The notes beneath the pieces were generated by a model. That model was given only the letters and a program-made list of their open reading frames with translations, was not told where the DNA came from and searched no databases. Below, one piece after another: positions 35,299 to 35,749 of a DNA stretch of 35,749 bases (positions are counted from its first letter, which is position 1; the number at the start of each line of letters is the position of its first letter). The translations under genes were made by a program, and so were the position numbers. This DNA is from Flavobacteriales bacterium (GTDB taxonomy: Bacteria > Bacteroidota > Bacteroidia > Flavobacteriales > Flavobacteriaceae), in contig SGZF01000009.1 of the NCBI GenBank assembly GCA_004213645.1, positions 1 through 35,749 of the forward strand, read 5' to 3'.

Positions 35299-35749
35299 GA
35301 GGATTTGCTTGAATACTAATTTCTTTTTTTGAGACAGGGTGAATAAAAGTTACCTGTCTTGAATGAAGATAGATCCCACCGTCCTTATTTGATCTTTTAG
35401 AACCATATTTTAAATCTCCTAATATTGGATATCCAATATTGGAGAAATTACATCTTATTTGATGATGTCTTCCAGTTATTAAATCTACTTCAATCTTACA
35501 ATATTTTTCTAAAGTTTGAATTTTTTTATAAGTCAAACAACCATACTTTGAGTTAGTTTGTTTTTCTTGATTAAAGAAAGATTTATTTTTTTTACTATCC
35601 TTTTTGAACCATCCTTCAAGTTTTCCTTCTCTTGACTCAAATGTATTAGATATAATTAACCAATAAAGTTTTTTAATTTCACGTTTTTTTAATTTTTCAT
35701 TCATTCTTGATAGAGCTTTACTAGTTTTAGCAAAAATTACAATACCAGA
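35261..35749 (-). CDS. RluA-family pseudouridine synthase, C-terminal part (5' end outside window)
   Basis: The frame is open to the window edge, giving 162 residues plus stop. It starts with SGIVIFAKTSKALSRMNEKL, the segment that follows the catalytic HRLDRPVSG motif in RluA-family enzymes; the catalytic Asp itself is just outside the window. Visible family features are KLYWLI, then LITGRHHQIRCNFSNIGYPILGDLKYGS with the conserved GRxHQIR motif. The family converts uridine to pseudouridine in rRNA or tRNA. Which position is modified cannot be told. The C-terminus overlaps the upstream unknown gene by 38 bp, tail to tail. Confidence 0.9.
   Translation of the reverse strand, partial: SGIVIFAKTSKALSRMNEKLKKREIKKLYWLIISNTFESREGKLEGWFKKDSKKNKSFFNQEKQTNSKYGCLTYKKIQTLEKYCKIEVDLITGRHHQIRCNFSNIGYPILGDLKYGSKRSNKDGGIYLHSRQVTFIHPVSKKEISIQANPPMRGLWNVSPSY

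Overview
The window is AT-rich, very densely coded DNA that looks like a chromosomal segment of a streamlined, probably marine, member of Bacteroidetes/Flavobacteriia. The pointers are the ftsK-lolA-lptF/G-ribB gene order, a RibB with a dead GTP cyclohydrolase II domain, the flavobacterial pair of isopropylmalate-synthase-like proteins, a Bacteroidetes-style M14 peptidase C-terminus, and two TAnnTTTG-type -7 promoter boxes (tRNA-Ser and ftsK). No mobile element, CRISPR array, phage gene or rRNA was seen. No stretch longer than about 215 bp lacks a protein-coding gene, and that one holds a tRNA. Convergent genes touch or overlap.

Layout. 1-3820 (+): the end of an M14-type peptidase, then a translationally coupled operon of an Nramp-fold transporter and 5-oxoprolinase subunits PxpA, PxpB and PxpC. 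3826-5292 (-): an SLC13/DASS anion symporter, divergent from glycerate kinase (5411-6520, +). 6560-6644 (-): tRNA-Ser(UGA) with its own terminator and -7 box. 6736-7509 (+): a TSUP-family permease. 7499-12933 (-): an overlapping operon ftsK, lolA, lptF/G, ribB. 12978-14423 (-): an NhaC-type Na+/H+ antiporter. 14516-17360 (+): a short TilS and a DsbD-like thiol:disulfide interchange protein. 17362-19459 (-): an aldehyde dehydrogenase and a nitroreductase.

19652-33600 is a branched-chain amino acid biosynthesis island. Its rightward operon is ilvD-ilvB-ilvN-ilvC-ilvA plus a GapN-like aldehyde dehydrogenase. It meets, tail to tail with a 4 bp overlap, the leftward operon leuA-leuC-leuD-(second isopropylmalate/citramalate synthase-like gene)-leuB. 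Together they give the valine, isoleucine and leucine pathways apart from the final transaminase. After this come a conserved-looking uncharacterised helical protein (33727-35298, +) and the end of an RluA-family pseudouridine synthase (35261-35749, -).

Most genes are housekeeping. The most notable points are: the Nramp-fold transporter has lost the canonical metal-binding residues and sits in the 5-oxoprolinase operon, suggesting a non-metal substrate; the GapN-like enzyme at the end of the ilv operon has a glycine where the usual general-base glutamate should be; and a second isopropylmalate-synthase-like enzyme with a regulatory domain is embedded in the leu operon beside a LeuA that lacks one.
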